Assembly (NCBI GenBank): GCA_045541305.1
Contig: JAZQIV010000112.1
Location: 1 to 5,423, forward strand
DNA length: 5,423 nt
Origin: RGIG3009 sp045541305
GTDB taxonomy: Bacteria > Bacillota > Clostridia > Oscillospirales > Acutalibacteraceae
Reading direction: 5' to 3'
Every line of letters begins with the position of its first letter. Position 1 is the stretch's first letter. The translations under genes were made by a program, and so were the position numbers. This document shows, piece after piece, positions 5,306 through 5,423 of the stretch. The notes beneath the pieces were generated by a model, which did no database searches, had not been told where the DNA came from, and saw only the letters and a list, made by a program, of their open reading frames with translations.

Positions 5306-5423
5306 ACAATGGGAACGCTTGCCCGGTATCGGCCATAAAACAGCGGTGCGGTTGGCGTTTTCGTTACTTTCGATGAGCGAAGAACAAAGCCGTCGTTTTG
5401 TGGAGGCGATCGTGGATGCCAAA
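5268..5423 (+). CDS. recR: Recombination protein RecR, 5' part only
   Basis: The first 52 codons are present and the gene runs off the right edge. RecR acts with RecO and RecF to load RecA at gaps during recombinational repair. The visible part shows the RecR N-terminus MAYRVPALDNLIEQWERLPG and the helix-hairpin-helix DNA-binding segment LPGIGHKTAVRLAF (18-31). The zinc-finger cysteines and Toprim domain lie beyond the window. ATG 5268 is supported by AAGGGG (5252-5257) ten bases upstream and by the family N-terminus. The ribosome binding site and first 38 bases lie within the VanZ-like gene, pointing to coupled expression from the dnaX operon. Confidence 0.95.
   Translation, partial: MAYRVPALDNLIEQWERLPGIGHKTAVRLAFSLLSMSEEQSRRFVEAIVDAK

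Noticed and set aside
3776..5422. A 548-codon open frame on the minus strand, antisense to the end of dnaX, ybaB, the VanZ-like gene and recR
   Set aside because: Four well-recognised genes occupy the opposite strand. The antisense translation is rich in Ser, Arg and Cys, shows no recognisable domain and mirrors the dnaX low-complexity linker; long antisense frames are common in GC-rich codon contexts.

Overview
The window looks like a chromosomal segment of a moderately GC-rich Firmicute, most likely a member of the Clostridia. The main reason is the order SRP RNA - dnaX - ybaB - recR, a hallmark arrangement in Firmicutes. Gram-positive-style Shine-Dalgarno sequences (AAGGAGG, AAAGGAG), a lipoprotein ApbE and a VanZ-like protein agree with this. 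I cannot name the genus from sequence alone.

Left part (1-1483, all on the minus strand): a tRNA-Arg(ACG) gene runs off the left edge. Its own promoter has a consensus -10, a 5/6 -35 and an UP-like A/T tract. Upstream of it lies a 448-residue polytopic membrane protein of the O-antigen ligase/polymerase (Wzy_C/WaaL) family. The UP-like tract overlaps the last codons of that gene, so nothing separates the two.

Middle (1484-1634): a 151-base divergent control region. It has a candidate promoter in each direction and, between them, a direct repeat TGTTAC-N5-TGTTAC that fits the WalR/YycF box consensus. It sits immediately upstream of both promoters, where one activator could serve both genes. 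On the plus strand follows apbE, encoding a lipoprotein FAD:protein FMN transferase.

Right part (2610-5423, plus strand): a promoter starting 17 bases after apbE drives an SRP RNA whose hairpin is visible base by base. Then come dnaX (DNA polymerase III tau/gamma), ybaB (nucleoid-associated protein), a VanZ-like membrane protein and the 5' end of recR. All are tightly packed or overlapping and probably form one operon for replication and recombinational repair. The VanZ-like gene is the unexpected member: it lies between ybaB and recR, which usually adjoin, has no visible ribosome binding site, and its 3' end overlaps recR by 38 bases.

I see no CRISPR array, insertion sequence, phage gene or clearly new multi-gene system. 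The points most worth following up are the WalR-like site, the VanZ-like insertion, and the two stable-RNA promoters that abut the preceding stop codons.
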